Assembly (NCBI RefSeq): GCF_009906955.1
Contig: NZ_CP047656.1
Location: forward strand, 3,843,001-3,907,000
Length of the DNA: 64,000 bases
Direction: 5' to 3'
From: Paraglaciecola mesophila
GTDB taxonomy: Bacteria; Pseudomonadota; Gammaproteobacteria; Enterobacterales; Alteromonadaceae
The translations under genes were made by a program, and so were the position numbers. Positions 9,288 to 18,801 of the stretch are shown one piece after another (positions within the stretch are counted from its first letter, which is position 1; every line of letters begins with the position of its first letter). The notes beneath the pieces were generated by a model. It saw nothing but the letters and a program-made list of their open reading frames with translations, did not search any database and was not told the DNA's origin.

Positions 9288-9677
9288 ATGAGCAATATCC
9301 CTTCAGATCTACGTTATGCCACCACTCATGAATGGGTTCGCCCTGAAGGCGACGGTACGTTTACTGTCGGTATCAGTGAGCACGCCCAAGAGCTTCTTGG
9401 CGATATGGTATTTGTTGAATTACCTGACGTTGGCGCTACGGTCAGTGCTGGCGACGACATCGCGGTTGCAGAATCAGTTAAAGCGGCATCAGACGTTTAC
9501 GCACCAATCGGCGGTGAAATTGTTGGCGTCAATGAAGACCTAGAAGACAGCCCAGAGTTAGTTAACTCTGACCCTTACGGGGACGGTTGGTTGTTTCGCA
9601 TTAAAGCAGATGATGCAGACGAAGTTGAAGGCCTGCTTGACGCTGAAGGTTACGAAAACAGCATCGAAGAAGAGTAA
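9288..9677 (+). CDS. gcvH: Glycine cleavage system H protein (lipoyl carrier)
   Basis: This 129-residue lipoyl carrier shuttles the aminomethyl group between GcvP, GcvT and the L protein. The lipoylation site is the Lys in [20 protein letters not shown] context, read here as [17 protein letters not shown]. The start is the ATG after TTAGGAACAACT; an upstream in-frame ATG at 9255 would add an unconserved extension of 11 residues. The rest of the chain has normal family length and ends in an acidic tail. A strong terminator follows immediately. Confidence 0.97.
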   Translation: MSNIPSDLRYATTHEWVRPEGDGTFTVGISEHAQELLGDMVFVELPDVGATVSAGDDIAVAESVKAASDVYAPIGGEIVGVNEDLEDSPELVNSDPYGDGWLFRIKADDADEVEGLLDAEGYENSIEEE

Positions 9678-9690
9678 GTATGCGTTAAAT

Positions 9691-9724
9691 CAAAGAGCAA
9701 CCTTGGGTTGCTCTTTGTTGTTTT
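9691..9724 (+). terminator. Rho-independent terminator between gcvH and gcvP
   Basis: Perfect 12-base inverted repeat CAAAGAGCAACC / GGTTGCTCTTTG with a 3-base loop, followed by TTGTTTT. It lies 14 bases after the gcvH stop and 160 bases before gcvP, so it separates gcvTH from gcvP. Confidence 0.9.
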
Positions 9725-9884
9725 AACGACGATTGTTTTTTATTTTTCACAGTAGGGTTATGGCCTTGCCATTGGCAACGTAGGCGTAACACTGCTTCTT
9801 GTTTTATCTAATATTTTTACCTTAATCATGCGTTAAATCGTTTGATTCAGGCCACTCACGTTTTAAGGAATCGGTAAGCCAGTT

Positions 9885-12794
9885 ATGCCACATGCTAATT
9901 TTTCCCTTTCGCAGTTAGAGCAAACGCAAGATTTTATTCGCCGCCATATTGGCCCAAGTGAAGCTGAAATGGCTGACATGTTGGAATGTGTTGGTGCCGA
10001 GTCGTTGGACGATTTGATGCAACAAACCGTACCTGAAGGTATTCGTTTGCCAGAAAGCCTAAACGTGGGTGAAAGCCAAACTGAGGCACAAGCCTTGGCC
10101 TATTTGAAAACCGTAGCCAGCAAGAACCAAGTAAACCGTTCTTACATTGGCATGGGTTACAGCGATACTCTAACCCCGAACGTTATTTTACGTAACGTGC
10201 TAGAAAACCCAGGTTGGTACACTGCGTACACGCCGTATCAGCCAGAAATTGCTCAAGGGCGTTTACAAGCGCTGCTTAACTTTCAGCAAGTGACCATTGA
10301 TTTAACTGGAATGGAGCTTGCTTCTGCTTCTTTGCTAGACGAAGCTACCGCCGCAGCCGAGGCCATGGGCCTTGCTAAGCGCGTATCGAAAAACAAAAAA
10401 TCAAACCTGTTCTTTGTGGCTGAGGATGTGCACCCACAAACCTTTGACGTGATTCAAACCCGTGCTGATATGTTCGGTTTTGACGTCGTTGTGGGCAAAG
10501 CGGCAGATGCAGCCAGCCATGACGTGTTCGGTGCATTGCTGCAATATCCAGGCACCACAGGGGCAGTAAATGACCTAACCGACATTATCGCCCAAGTACA
10601 AGCAAACAAAGGCATAGTCGCGGTCTCGGCTGACATTATGAGCTTGGTGTTACTTAAAGCGCCAAGTGAAATGGGCGCAGATGTGGTGCTAGGTTCAGCT
10701 CAACGTTTTGGCGTACCTATGGGATACGGCGGGCCACACGCTGCGTTTTTCGCTACGCGCGATGCCTACAAGCGCTCGCTTCCTGGGCGTATTATTGGTG
10801 TATCAAAAGACACGCGTGGTCGCCCGGCCCTGCGCATGGCACTACAAACCCGTGAGCAACATATCCGCCGTGAAAAGGCCAACTCAAACATTTGTACCGC
10901 TCAGGTGTTACTGGCTAACATGGCATCGTTCTACGCTGTGTACCACGGTCCTGACGGCCTAAAAACAATAGCATCACGTATTCATCGCTTTGCTGACATT
11001 CTTGCTGCCGGTATTACCCAACATGCTGACAAGGGCCTGAGCCTAGCGAATAACACCTGGTTCGATACCATTACGGTTAACGTAGGCGACAAAAAAGACG
11101 CGATCGTGGCAGCGGCTCATAGCGCGAAAATGAATTTACGTACCGACTTAGACGGTGCAGTGGGTATTAGCCTTGATGAAACCACCACCCGTGATGACCT
11201 ACAAAACCTGTTCAACGTGTTGTTAGGCGACGATCACGGATTAGACATTAACCAACTTGATCAGCAAATTGTGGCGAAAGGCAGTCAGTCCATTCCGGCT
11301 GATTTAGTGCGTACCAGCGATATTTTGACTCACGAAGTGTTTAACAGCTACCAGTCAGAAACTGAAATGCTGCGTTACATCAAATCATTAGAAGACAAAG
11401 ACTTAGCCCTTAATCACTCGATGATAAGCCTAGGCTCATGCACCATGAAACTGAATGCCACCGCTGAAATGATCCCGGTGACCTGGCCTGAGTTTGGTAA
11501 ATTGCACCCGTTCGCTCCTATCGAGCAAGCACAAGGCTACAGCCAAATGTTGAGCGAATTAAGCGAATGGTTACTAGATATCACAGGCTACGATGCACTT
11601 TCTATGCAGCCTAACTCAGGTGCACAGGGCGAATATGCTGGCCTTATCGCGATTCAGCGTTACCACGAAAGCCGCAACGAAGGGCATCGTAATATTTGCC
11701 TTATCCCAAGCTCTGCGCACGGTACTAACCCTGCGTCAGCGCAAATGGTTAGCTTGAAAGTGGTGGTGGTGAACTGTGACAAAAACGGCAACGTCGACTT
11801 AGCTGATTTACGCAAAAAAGCCGCAGAAGTGGCAGACAACCTGTCTTGCGCCATGATCACCTACCCATCTACCCATGGTGTGTACGAAGAAACCATCAAA
11901 GAAATGTGCGACATAGTGCATGAGTTTGGTGGTCAGGTGTATCTTGATGGTGCGAATATGAACGCGCAGGTAGGCATTACCTCACCTGGTCATATTGGCT
12001 CTGATGTATCGCACTTAAACTTGCACAAAACCTTCTGTATTCCCCACGGTGGCGGCGGCCCGGGTATGGGGCCAATCGGAGTTAAATCGCACTTAGCGCC
12101 GTTCTTACCAAACCATAAAGTCATCGACACAGGCAACACCAGTGCCGGCAATGGCGCGGTATCTGCAGCGCCTTGGGGCAGTGCATCTATTTTGCCTATC
12201 AGCTACATGTACATCAAAATGATGGGCAGTGCAGGGCTTAAAAAGGCTACCGAAGTGGCAATTTTAAACGCCAACTACATCGCCAATAAGCTAGACGGCC
12301 ACTACAACGTCTTGTATCGCGGACGAAATGGCCGCGTAGCACACGAATGTATTATCGACCTGCGCCCCATAAAAGAAGCATCAGGCGTCACCGAAGTCGA
12401 TATCGCCAAACGCCTAAACGATTACGGCTTTCACGCACCGACCATGAGCTTCCCAGTAGCAGGCACGCTGATGATCGAGCCAACAGAGTCAGAAGCCAAA
12501 GTCGAGCTAGACCGCTTCATCGAAGCCATGGTATGCATCCGTGCTGAAGCGGCAAAAGTTGAATCAGGTGAGTGGAGCGCAACTGACAACCCATTGCACA
12601 ACGCACCGCACACCCTAGACGATATCTGTGACGCCAACTGGGATCGCAGTTACGATCGCCACACAGCGGCCTACCCAGTCGCCAGCGTAGCGAAAAACAA
12701 ATTCTGGCCCTCGGTTAACCGCATCGATGACGTATTCGGGGACAGAAATTTGATTTGTTCTTGCCCTAGTATTGAGACGTATATGGAAGAGTAG
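9885..12794 (+). CDS. gcvP: Glycine dehydrogenase (decarboxylating), P protein
   Basis: This 969-residue homodimeric type P protein is the PLP enzyme that decarboxylates glycine and loads the aminomethyl group onto GcvH. It contains both halves of the duplicated fold: the N-terminal half with [14 protein letters not shown] and [20 protein letters not shown], and the C-terminal half with the PLP-binding lysine in [18 protein letters not shown] (about K715) plus the glycine-rich [13 protein letters not shown] segment. The length is standard. It is preceded by a terminator and a 207-base gap, so it probably has its own promoter or depends on read-through. No lpd gene for the L protein is nearby. 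Confidence 0.97.
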   Translation: MPHANFSLSQLEQTQDFIRRHIGPSEAEMADMLECVGAESLDDLMQQTVPEGIRLPESLNVGESQTEAQALAYLKTVASKNQVNRSYIGMGYSDTLTPNVILRNVLENPGWYTAYTPYQPEIAQGRLQALLNFQQVTIDLTGMELASASLLDEATAAAEAMGLAKRVSKNKKSNLFFVAEDVHPQTFDVIQTRADMFGFDVVVGKAADAASHDVFGALLQYPGTTGAVNDLTDIIAQVQANKGIVAVSADIMSLVLLKAPSEMGADVVLGSAQRFGVPMGYGGPHAAFFATRDAYKRSLPGRIIGVSKDTRGRPALRMALQTREQHIRREKANSNICTAQVLLANMASFYAVYHGPDGLKTIASRIHRFADILAAGITQHADKGLSLANNTWFDTITVNVGDKKDAIVAAAHSAKMNLRTDLDGAVGISLDETTTRDDLQNLFNVLLGDDHGLDINQLDQQIVAKGSQSIPADLVRTSDILTHEVFNSYQSETEMLRYIKSLEDKDLALNHSMISLGSCTMKLNATAEMIPVTWPEFGKLHPFAPIEQAQGYSQMLSELSEWLLDITGYDALSMQPNSGAQGEYAGLIAIQRYHESRNEGHRNICLIPSSAHGTNPASAQMVSLKVVVVNCDKNGNVDLADLRKKAAEVADNLSCAMITYPSTHGVYEETIKEMCDIVHEFGGQVYLDGANMNAQVGITSPGHIGSDVSHLNLHKTFCIPHGGGGPGMGPIGVKSHLAPFLPNHKVIDTGNTSAGNGAVSAAPWGSASILPISYMYIKMMGSAGLKKATEVAILNANYIANKLDGHYNVLYRGRNGRVAHECIIDLRPIKEASGVTEVDIAKRLNDYGFHAPTMSFPVAGTLMIEPTESEAKVELDRFIEAMVCIRAEAAKVESGEWSATDNPLHNAPHTLDDICDANWDRSYDRHTAAYPVASVAKNKFWPSVNRIDDVFGDRNLICSCPSIETYMEE

Positions 12795-13443
12795 GGGGCG
12801 CTACGCTTAAAAGCATACGCTTCGCTTACCGCCATCCGTGGATTTTTTCTCCCAGCATCCATGCTGGGAGACCTACTTTTCTTCAACAGCTAAGAAAAGT
12901 AGGCAAAAGAAGCCGCGCTCCAACCAATTTTCAATTCATATTTGAAATAGACTTCAATGCCAGAACGGCGAAAGGCAACATCCATGTAAAGCGGTTCGCA
13001 TTGCCCTGACGTCCATGTCAGGTCATCTGGCAAGTCTATTTAAAATCTGGAAAATTGGAGTCGCTGTAAATCAAAAGCATGGCTTTGCTATACAAGAGGG
13101 TGATCCCTCTTTTTCTTAAGCTAAGATTTTCAGGATTTCTTAGTAAAACTAAACAGATTGTAGTGAGGAATTTAGAGGGAGTGTTTTTAAAATTTCTCTG
13201 ACCTCTTTTATATGTGCCCCCCAATCAATTATTGGGAGCGGCTTAAAGATTTTCTACAAATGACTGCCGCTTAAAATGGGGGTATTACAAAAGCTAATGC
13301 TAAAATATGACCTTAATACGCTTTTTCTTTTGCCCTTCAAGCTTTATTGTTAACAATGTGTTTGTGAAATGTTGACTGTATTGTGGTTGGGGAGTACTCT
13401 GACTCTATATTTATAACGAGTACGATTTCTGGGTCCTCTATTT
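12795..13443. other. Gene-poor spacer with hairpin repeats downstream of gcvP
   Basis: No convincing gene. The spacer holds several hairpins: TCTCCCAGCAT/ATGCTGGGAGA (12848-12871), CTACTTTTCTT/AAGAAAAGTAG (12873-12902), and CCTGAC/GTCAGG around GTCCAT (13005-13022). Two of them have TCCATG at their centre, as do hairpins near 63 kb. The stretch CTACTTTTCTT...AAGAAAAGTAGGCAAAAG resembles an intergenic element I know as recurrent in gammaproteobacteria. The region from 13100 to 13440 is AT-rich and probably holds the promoter of the next operon. Confidence 0.6.
13094..13115 (+). terminator. Possible terminator downstream of gcvP
   Basis: AAGAGGG-TGAT-CCCTCTT followed by TTTTC. It is about 300 bases after gcvP, so it may end gcvP read-through or simply insulate the next operon. 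Confidence 0.5.
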
Positions 13444-14472
13444 ATGTTTCGCTGCATAACCCGTCTTCAATCTATAATATTATCAAGGTTTCAGCGCAGA
13501 ACAGTGGCTGTTGTCAGCACAGTACTTTGTGTCAACAGTGCATGGGTTGTTGCCAATACGCTAGACAATGAAGTTAGCCTTTACGGGTTTGAATCAGCCA
13601 GTTCACTTTCTTCCGTATTTACTCACAATGGCAGCGTTAAAGTTGTATCTGCGTTTATTATGGAGGGATACCAGTACAACGGTGAACGAATAGCAATTAG
13701 TGCAGATGGTAACAATCAAGCTGATCATCACACTGAAGCACGCTGGCCGCGAGCTGACGAGGATGATTGGGCAGGTACAGCCGCAACACTAGCAATGCTT
13801 GCCAAAAAAGGGTTGCAAGATAAATTGGTGCATTATTCCTTCAACAACTTCATTGATGCACCACCGCATACCACCGAAACAAATTACATGGCGGACTCTG
13901 TCACTGGTGCAATTGAGTGGTGGAACTTTCCTAAATCACAATTCTTCGATGTGTCGAAAAATACAGATAGGGCAATTGAACATCTGGCGCGTGAGATTGC
14001 AAAATCTAGTGAACACGACCCTCTGTATTTTATCCATATGGGCCCTTCAGAATTTCTTTATCAGGCCGTTGCACGCGTAATCGATATAGAAAAGATTGCG
14101 TCACTTTCTCACGTATATGTTGTTTCTCATAGTGGGTACAACGACAAACATTTGAGAAGAAAAGCGCATCATACAATGTCAGATGTATTGCTTCTAAGTG
14201 GTAACCGCATCCATTACAAAAGAATTATTGATCAGAACGCGTGTGACAAACCCACAACGCTATGGTGCTCAAAATCATTTGAACCCTTTGAGTGGCTTAA
14301 AACCCACAAAGACCCTTCGTTACGTTGGTTGTGGGAGCGAATGCAGCACAACCCTAAGAAAAAGGCTGACTTGTCTGATGCTGGGATGGTGTTTTTTCTG
14401 CTTGAGGGAGATGAACACGGTAACCCCCAAAAATTCCGCCGGTTTCTGGGAAATTCGGTAATGCCAAGATAG
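13444..14472 (+). CDS. Secreted protein of unknown function, first gene of the GH16 operon
   Basis: A 342-residue protein with a long basic N-terminal leader (FQRRTVAVVSTVLCVNSAWVVA) that looks like a secretion signal cleaved near residue 38. The mature part has stretches I associate with an uncharacterised family in marine and planctomycete genomes: IAISADGNNQADHH near residue 80, ATLAMLAKKGLQDKLVHYS near 115-135, and DPLYFIHMGPSEFLYQAV near 195-215. The DGN..D..D and HMGP segments recall nucleoside-hydrolase-like folds, but this is weak and no activity should be assigned. It precedes the cytochrome, propeller and GH16 genes in the same direction, 238 bases from the next start. Confidence 0.6.
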   Translation: MFRCITRLQSIILSRFQRRTVAVVSTVLCVNSAWVVANTLDNEVSLYGFESASSLSSVFTHNGSVKVVSAFIMEGYQYNGERIAISADGNNQADHHTEARWPRADEDDWAGTAATLAMLAKKGLQDKLVHYSFNNFIDAPPHTTETNYMADSVTGAIEWWNFPKSQFFDVSKNTDRAIEHLAREIAKSSEHDPLYFIHMGPSEFLYQAVARVIDIEKIASLSHVYVVSHSGYNDKHLRRKAHHTMSDVLLLSGNRIHYKRIIDQNACDKPTTLWCSKSFEPFEWLKTHKDPSLRWLWERMQHNPKKKADLSDAGMVFFLLEGDEHGNPQKFRRFLGNSVMPR

Positions 14473-14710
14473 CGCTGGCAGGTAGCAGGCTTCAGACCGT
14501 TTCAGGCTCGGGGAATAGAGGTGGTAAGCCCGAACTGCTAAGCACAGAATCGCAAGCAATGAGAATAAACGAATGAATGCCTAACAAATACTGTTATCAG
14601 AATAACTGAGTAGTGAATTCAGGTTCATGTATTTCGGTATTGAAGTCTTCACTATTTTGCAGTGGGAACACAATGAAAAAAAATGTGGATGTAAAAAAAG
14701 AGGATACAAC

Positions 14711-15604
14711 TTGAGTTTTCTCATGATGGCCAGCAATAGTGTTTGCACTATCGGTTTTGTGCTGTTGCTCATGACTTTGTCTGTTGACGATTACGCCAAT
14801 GATATGGGCGAGACGGCATTTAAAGAAAATTGTGGCGCCTGTCACGATCTAAAGCAAAATAGTACAGGTCCATCGTTAGTTTATATTAGCGATCGTTACC
14901 CAGAGACTAAACGGGAGGCATTTTTAGCATGGGTGAAAAGTCCGGGTAAGAAAAACCCTGATATGATCCAAATGCCTGCGATTACCTATTTGGACAACGA
15001 TACGCTTGCAGCTATTCACCTTTACATTTTGGATGTGAGTAAGGACCAAAAACAAGAAGGGGAAAAACCTAAATTCGCACCTTACAAGCCGCCACAGCGA
15101 CCTTATCCCCAAGTATTGAGACATTATCTGCCTTTCACTAGCCCAGCATCAATAGCTATTGCTCTAAATTCTGAATTAACAGTGGTATGGGATACCACCA
15201 TAGCAAAATTGCGCTATGTGTACCCCACTGGCGCTGATTTTGACGGAGAAAAAAGACGAGAGGAAAATGCGAAAGCCATAATGTATACAGAAGAAAGCGA
15301 CGTTTTATTTTCGTTTGTTGATAATAAGGAAATTATGTTCAAAGGATATCAATTGATTAAGGGGGAGCCAGAGTTTCATTATCAGGTCGGCAACGTTGAA
15401 GTAAAAGAACGTATTCATTTAGGGAGTAATGAAAGATCGTTCGTTCGTGAGTTTACAATAACAGGCGTAAAACAAGATGTAGCACTTACTCTTGACCATT
15501 CGTCTCCATCTTCAATACGCCTTAATGGAAAACCTCTAACCGACGATAACGTTCACTTGTCCCCTGAGCAAGTGTCGAGCTTCAGCATTGAGGTGGAATT
15601 ATGA
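14711..15604 (+). CDS. Secreted c-type cytochrome with C-terminal sugar-oxidation-associated domain
   Basis: The start is set at a TTG because AAGAGGA (14698-14704) sits six bases before it and a signal peptide begins there; an upstream in-frame ATG would give a poor leader. In the 297-residue product the haem site is CGACH (C41, C44, H45) and a distal Met is offered by MIQMPAITYL about 45 residues later, so this is a class I monohaem domain. After a Pro-rich linker comes a domain with TVVWDTTIAKLRYVYPTG and VLFSFVDNKEIMFKGYQL, of a kind found joined to cytochromes next to sorbosone-type dehydrogenases in Bacteroidetes and planctomycetes. The stop overlaps the next start by four bases (ATGA). 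Role inferred: electron acceptor for the downstream dehydrogenase-like protein. Confidence 0.75.
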   Translation: MSFLMMASNSVCTIGFVLLLMTLSVDDYANDMGETAFKENCGACHDLKQNSTGPSLVYISDRYPETKREAFLAWVKSPGKKNPDMIQMPAITYLDNDTLAAIHLYILDVSKDQKQEGEKPKFAPYKPPQRPYPQVLRHYLPFTSPASIAIALNSELTVVWDTTIAKLRYVYPTGADFDGEKRREENAKAIMYTEESDVLFSFVDNKEIMFKGYQLIKGEPEFHYQVGNVEVKERIHLGSNERSFVREFTITGVKQDVALTLDHSSPSSIRLNGKPLTDDNVHLSPEQVSSFSIEVEL

Positions 15605-17133
15605 ATACCCTTTTATTCGCAGCGCTGCTGGTGGCGCTTCTTTCCCACCTTATGTTTTCCGCGATGGTAAAAGCAGATTGGTATGACTACTACGCCATTG
15701 AGCGGGTTGATTACCCAATTGAAATTGACCCTCAAGTCGGTGGTTTAACGGCAATGAAAGACGGCCGATTAGCGCTTACTGTGATGCACGGAGATGTGGT
15801 TATCTATGATCCTGAGTCTGAAACATGGGACGTGTTTGCGTCGGGGTTACATATGCCACTTGGTATTGTAGAGGAGAAGCCGGGACAATTTTTAGTCATT
15901 CAAAAGCCGGAGCTTACGCGGATAATTGACACTGATAGTGATGGTAAGGCAGATCAGTATCAGACGGTATACGATGATTTTGGAATGACGGGAAACTACC
16001 ACGAATTTGCGTTTGGTCCTGTGGTTGACACTGAAGGAAATATATTTGTTGCGCTAAATGTAGCATCTAATTTTAATGGAGTTTTTGAGTATATAAGGGG
16101 GGAATACAGTGAGTTATGTCCTCCTAAAGACAAGATGCAGCAGTGGCATGACTTTGAAAAATGGAAACAAGGGTATCGGAAAAAGGTAACTCGCATGTTT
16201 TCTTGTGCGCCTTACCGAGGGTGGGTAATGAAGATAGCGCCTGACGGTGAGGTTACGCCTTTTGCTTCAGGGTTTAGGTCGCCAGCTGGAATGGGATTCG
16301 ATGATAACGGGCGCCTATGGGTAACTGATAATCAGGGGGACTGGATAGGAACAAGCCCTTTGCATCATGTCAGCGAGGGAGATTTTGCAGGACATCCCGC
16401 TTCTTTGCATTGGAAAAAAGGTTGGCAAAAGCCCCATTCTGAAATAGAAGCGTCTGATTTATTACCGTTGCGCAAACCCGCAGCGGCATTGTTTCCACAT
16501 GGAGAGCTGGCGAATTCACCAACGAAACCAGTTAAAACTATCGCTAAATCTCTTTTTGGTCTTCCAGAGGGAGAAATGCTCTTAGGTGATATGAATAAAA
16601 ATCATCTCATTCGATATTTACCCGATGAAATTGACGGAACATCGCAAGGAACACTCATTCCTTTTGTAGGGGGCAACGCTCTTGGCATTGGAAATTACAC
16701 GATGGACTTCTCTTCAGATGGCGCATTGTGGGTCGGCAAAGTACACATGAATTGGGCTGGTGGAGAGGGCTTGCTCAAAATCACTAAGAAAAAAACGCCT
16801 TTTCTTATTGAAAGTGTAACGCTTCATAAAGACGGGTTTCAAATTACCGCTAATGAGCCCATCGAGGCTCTGCCAGATACTGTTTCAATAACCCACCATA
16901 CCTATCACTATCACGCCAAATACGGTTCAGAAAAGGTGGATGTAACTAATGTAGTTCCAGCCAAACTCACCTTAGATAAATCGAGAAAGCAGCTTTTTAT
17001 TACCTTAGACAGCCTGGCCGAGAATAGACTTTACACTATAGATCTAGGTGAAATGGTTAGCGTGAACGGTAAACCTCTAATGGGCACTGTTTTACGGTAC
17101 AACCTGAACAAACGTGCAAGAGACTCACAATGA
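15601..17133 (+). CDS. Secreted glucose/sorbosone dehydrogenase-like beta-propeller
   Basis: The 510-residue protein has a signal peptide of about 25 residues. A six-bladed propeller of the soluble quinoprotein dehydrogenase type follows: YPIEIDPQVGGLTAMKDGRL near the start, then PFASGFRSPAGMGFDDNGRLW and VTDNQGDWIGTSPLHHV in the middle, and GEMLLGDMNKNHLIRYL later. The DNQGDW motif is typical of the subgroup that co-occurs with cytochrome c. It may oxidise a sugar aldehyde using PQQ and pass electrons to the preceding cytochrome, but cofactor ligands were not confirmed. It overlaps both neighbours by four bases, so the three genes are tightly coupled. Confidence 0.75.
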   Translation: MNTLLFAALLVALLSHLMFSAMVKADWYDYYAIERVDYPIEIDPQVGGLTAMKDGRLALTVMHGDVVIYDPESETWDVFASGLHMPLGIVEEKPGQFLVIQKPELTRIIDTDSDGKADQYQTVYDDFGMTGNYHEFAFGPVVDTEGNIFVALNVASNFNGVFEYIRGEYSELCPPKDKMQQWHDFEKWKQGYRKKVTRMFSCAPYRGWVMKIAPDGEVTPFASGFRSPAGMGFDDNGRLWVTDNQGDWIGTSPLHHVSEGDFAGHPASLHWKKGWQKPHSEIEASDLLPLRKPAAALFPHGELANSPTKPVKTIAKSLFGLPEGEMLLGDMNKNHLIRYLPDEIDGTSQGTLIPFVGGNALGIGNYTMDFSSDGALWVGKVHMNWAGGEGLLKITKKKTPFLIESVTLHKDGFQITANEPIEALPDTVSITHHTYHYHAKYGSEKVDVTNVVPAKLTLDKSRKQLFITLDSLAENRLYTIDLGEMVSVNGKPLMGTVLRYNLNKRARDSQ

Positions 17134-18107
17134 AGCGCAATATGTTTGGACAAAATGATGCGATACGTTGGTTAAATAGCGGGGGGCTAATCGTTCTTCT
17201 TCTAATTGCTAGCTTGAACGTTAACGCCCAAGAAGAAGCACAAACGCATCCATTTGTTAGTGGGGAAGATGGCGCTAGCAAGCAGCTTTTAACACAGCGT
17301 TGGTCACTCGTTGAAACACTTTCAGATGAATTTGAAGGGGATGAGTTAAGTCAAATATGGGATACCCGCAATATTGTTCCAGGCAAGTTTCTATGGAACG
17401 GCCGGTACCCAGGATTATTTCAGAAGAAGAATGTCAGTGTGGTTGATGGCGAGCTTTGGATGGAAGGAAAAAAGGAAGACGTTGTTTTCGAGGGAAGAAC
17501 GTGGACGCATACTGGCGCCATTCTGCGTTCCCATGCCTTAATACAGCCGGGCATGTATACCGAAGCAAAAATGAAAACGACAACCACAATCATGTCGGGT
17601 ACATTTTGGATGCAAACGCCCCATGATCCTAATTGTGAAACGGTGCCCAAAACTGAGCTCGATGTTACCGAAAGTATTGGGCGAGCATCGAGTAACACTA
17701 AGCCTCCGCTTGAGGGTGAGTCAGTGCCTGAATGGTATGAAAAGGCACGCACTAGCTTTCTTCAAGGCATTAATGCCACTGCTCGCCAGCGACAAGACAG
17801 CTGTACTGAGAAAGCGATAAATATTGAAACTCCGAAAGATCTCAGTGGCACATTCTCACCTTCTGAAAATTTTCATGTTTATGGCTTTCATTGGCGAACG
17901 CCCACACAACTTGACTTCTTCGTAGACGGGAAGTTCAACCACACGATTGTGCCCAGTATCCCATTTGAAAAACCCATGGCACTTATTTTGGCAATTGAAA
18001 TTTATGACTTCAATTGGCCTACCGATGCAAAAAAAGATGGCTTCATGGCATCCAAGAAAGATCGCTCAACGCGATATCAGTGGATAAGAACATGGAAAAC
18101 GGAGTAG
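17130..18107 (+). CDS. Secreted glycoside hydrolase family 16 (agarase/porphyranase-type)
   Basis: The 325-residue protein begins with a signal peptide ending near VNAQEE. The GH16 jelly-roll follows: LVETLSDEFEGDEL near residue 60, TGAILRSHALIQPGMYTEAK near 130-150, and SGTFWMQTP. The retaining active site is E-L-D-V-T-E with nucleophile E176, assisting D178 and acid/base E181. The neighbouring residues (KTELDVTESIGR) look like red-algal galactan enzymes rather than laminarinases, but the substrate is not proven. It overlaps the propeller gene by four bases and is followed by the start of a truncated secreted gene. The set suggests hydrolysis of a marine polysaccharide coupled to oxidation of a product. 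Confidence 0.88.
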   Translation: MKRNMFGQNDAIRWLNSGGLIVLLLIASLNVNAQEEAQTHPFVSGEDGASKQLLTQRWSLVETLSDEFEGDELSQIWDTRNIVPGKFLWNGRYPGLFQKKNVSVVDGELWMEGKKEDVVFEGRTWTHTGAILRSHALIQPGMYTEAKMKTTTTIMSGTFWMQTPHDPNCETVPKTELDVTESIGRASSNTKPPLEGESVPEWYEKARTSFLQGINATARQRQDSCTEKAINIETPKDLSGTFSPSENFHVYGFHWRTPTQLDFFVDGKFNHTIVPSIPFEKPMALILAIEIYDFNWPTDAKKDGFMASKKDRSTRYQWIRTWKTE

Positions 18108-18111
18108 AAAC

Positions 18112-18192
18112 ATGAAAAGCATAGTGTTTAGTAAACTCGCCTTAGTATCGCTGAGTCTTTTGCCCTCTATCAACTTGCAAAGACATCCATAA
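18112..18192 (+). pseudogene. Signal-peptide remnant of a truncated secreted protein gene
   Basis: A GGAG Shine-Dalgarno seven bases upstream and an ATG start five bases after the GH16 stop give MKSIVFSKLALVSLSLLPSI, a clean secretory signal. The frame then runs into repeat sequence and stops after 26 residues. The repeat begins near 18178, where the sequence matches 22069 onward. The simplest reading is that a fifth operon gene lost all but its leader when the repeat arrived or a deletion occurred. Confidence 0.6.
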
Positions 18193-18383
18193 TTAAAGTT
18201 TCGTAATAATTCACTCCTACTTAAAGGTGGAGGTTCCTACACGAGGAGTTGACCTTCTCAAGGTCAGGCCAATTGCGGATTTTTACTGGAATACTGTGCC
18301 TCGAAAAAAATGGCGCGTAAGGTCAATTTTTAGGCAAGGGCTAGGCTACAAGATATGCTTGGAATGTGTTCGTTAGGGTTGAT
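18178..18383. repeat. Transposase-flanking repeat, copy 1
   Basis: It begins CAAAGACATCCATAATTAAA and shares the segments TTTCGTAATAATTCA, AAGGTCAGGCCAATTG and AGGCTACAAGATA with copy 2 (22069-22290) and, less fully, with copy 3 (32385-32540). It runs directly into a decayed transposase C-terminus on the minus strand, so it is probably the 3' flank of a mobile element. Confidence 0.65.
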
Positions 18384-18720
18384 TCAAGCGCGTTTTAACA
18401 AGGCTTTCGCTTTGGTCATTCCTCGTATTCGTTGATGATGAGTATGGCGCTTAAAGGCATTCATCATTTGCTCCGCACCAGCTGCGTAGCAGAAGTGTTT
18501 TTCAAACTCAGTAGTTAAGGTTAACCACTGAGCAGCGTCTAGTCCCAATCTTTGTAGAATAGGACTGCGAGTGTTATCGATATGGCCGCCTTGTCATCAC
18601 GAATACAACGGCCTGTAGTGTCTACCACTCACAATAGTCTTTTACCGAATTTGGCTTTTTCGAGGTTGGGGCACACGCAACCTATCTGACAATAATGAGA
18701 CACAAACCGACTATGGCCTG
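18384..18720 (-). pseudogene. Decayed C-terminal fragment of a Y1 (REP-associated/IS200-like) transposase
   Basis: Reading the minus strand in pieces gives DTTGRCIRDDK, then after a frameshift HIDNTRSPILQRLGL, then DAAQWLTLTTEFEKHF, then AFKRHTHHQRIRG and a stop. This matches the C-terminal layout I recall for large COG1943-type transposases (DYLELVDWTGR...DKRG...ILERLGI...W). At least one frameshift and upstream stops make it non-functional, and the N-terminal catalytic HUH and Tyr part is absent. A second fragment of the same region lies at 19362-19625. The family name is from memory and needs a search. Confidence 0.6.
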
Positions 18721-18801
18721 GCCCTGAAAATTGACGATATTTATCACAGGTTTCTTTATATCGCCCTTCTTGTATTTTTCAGAGCTATCTATTTTAAGAT
18801 G

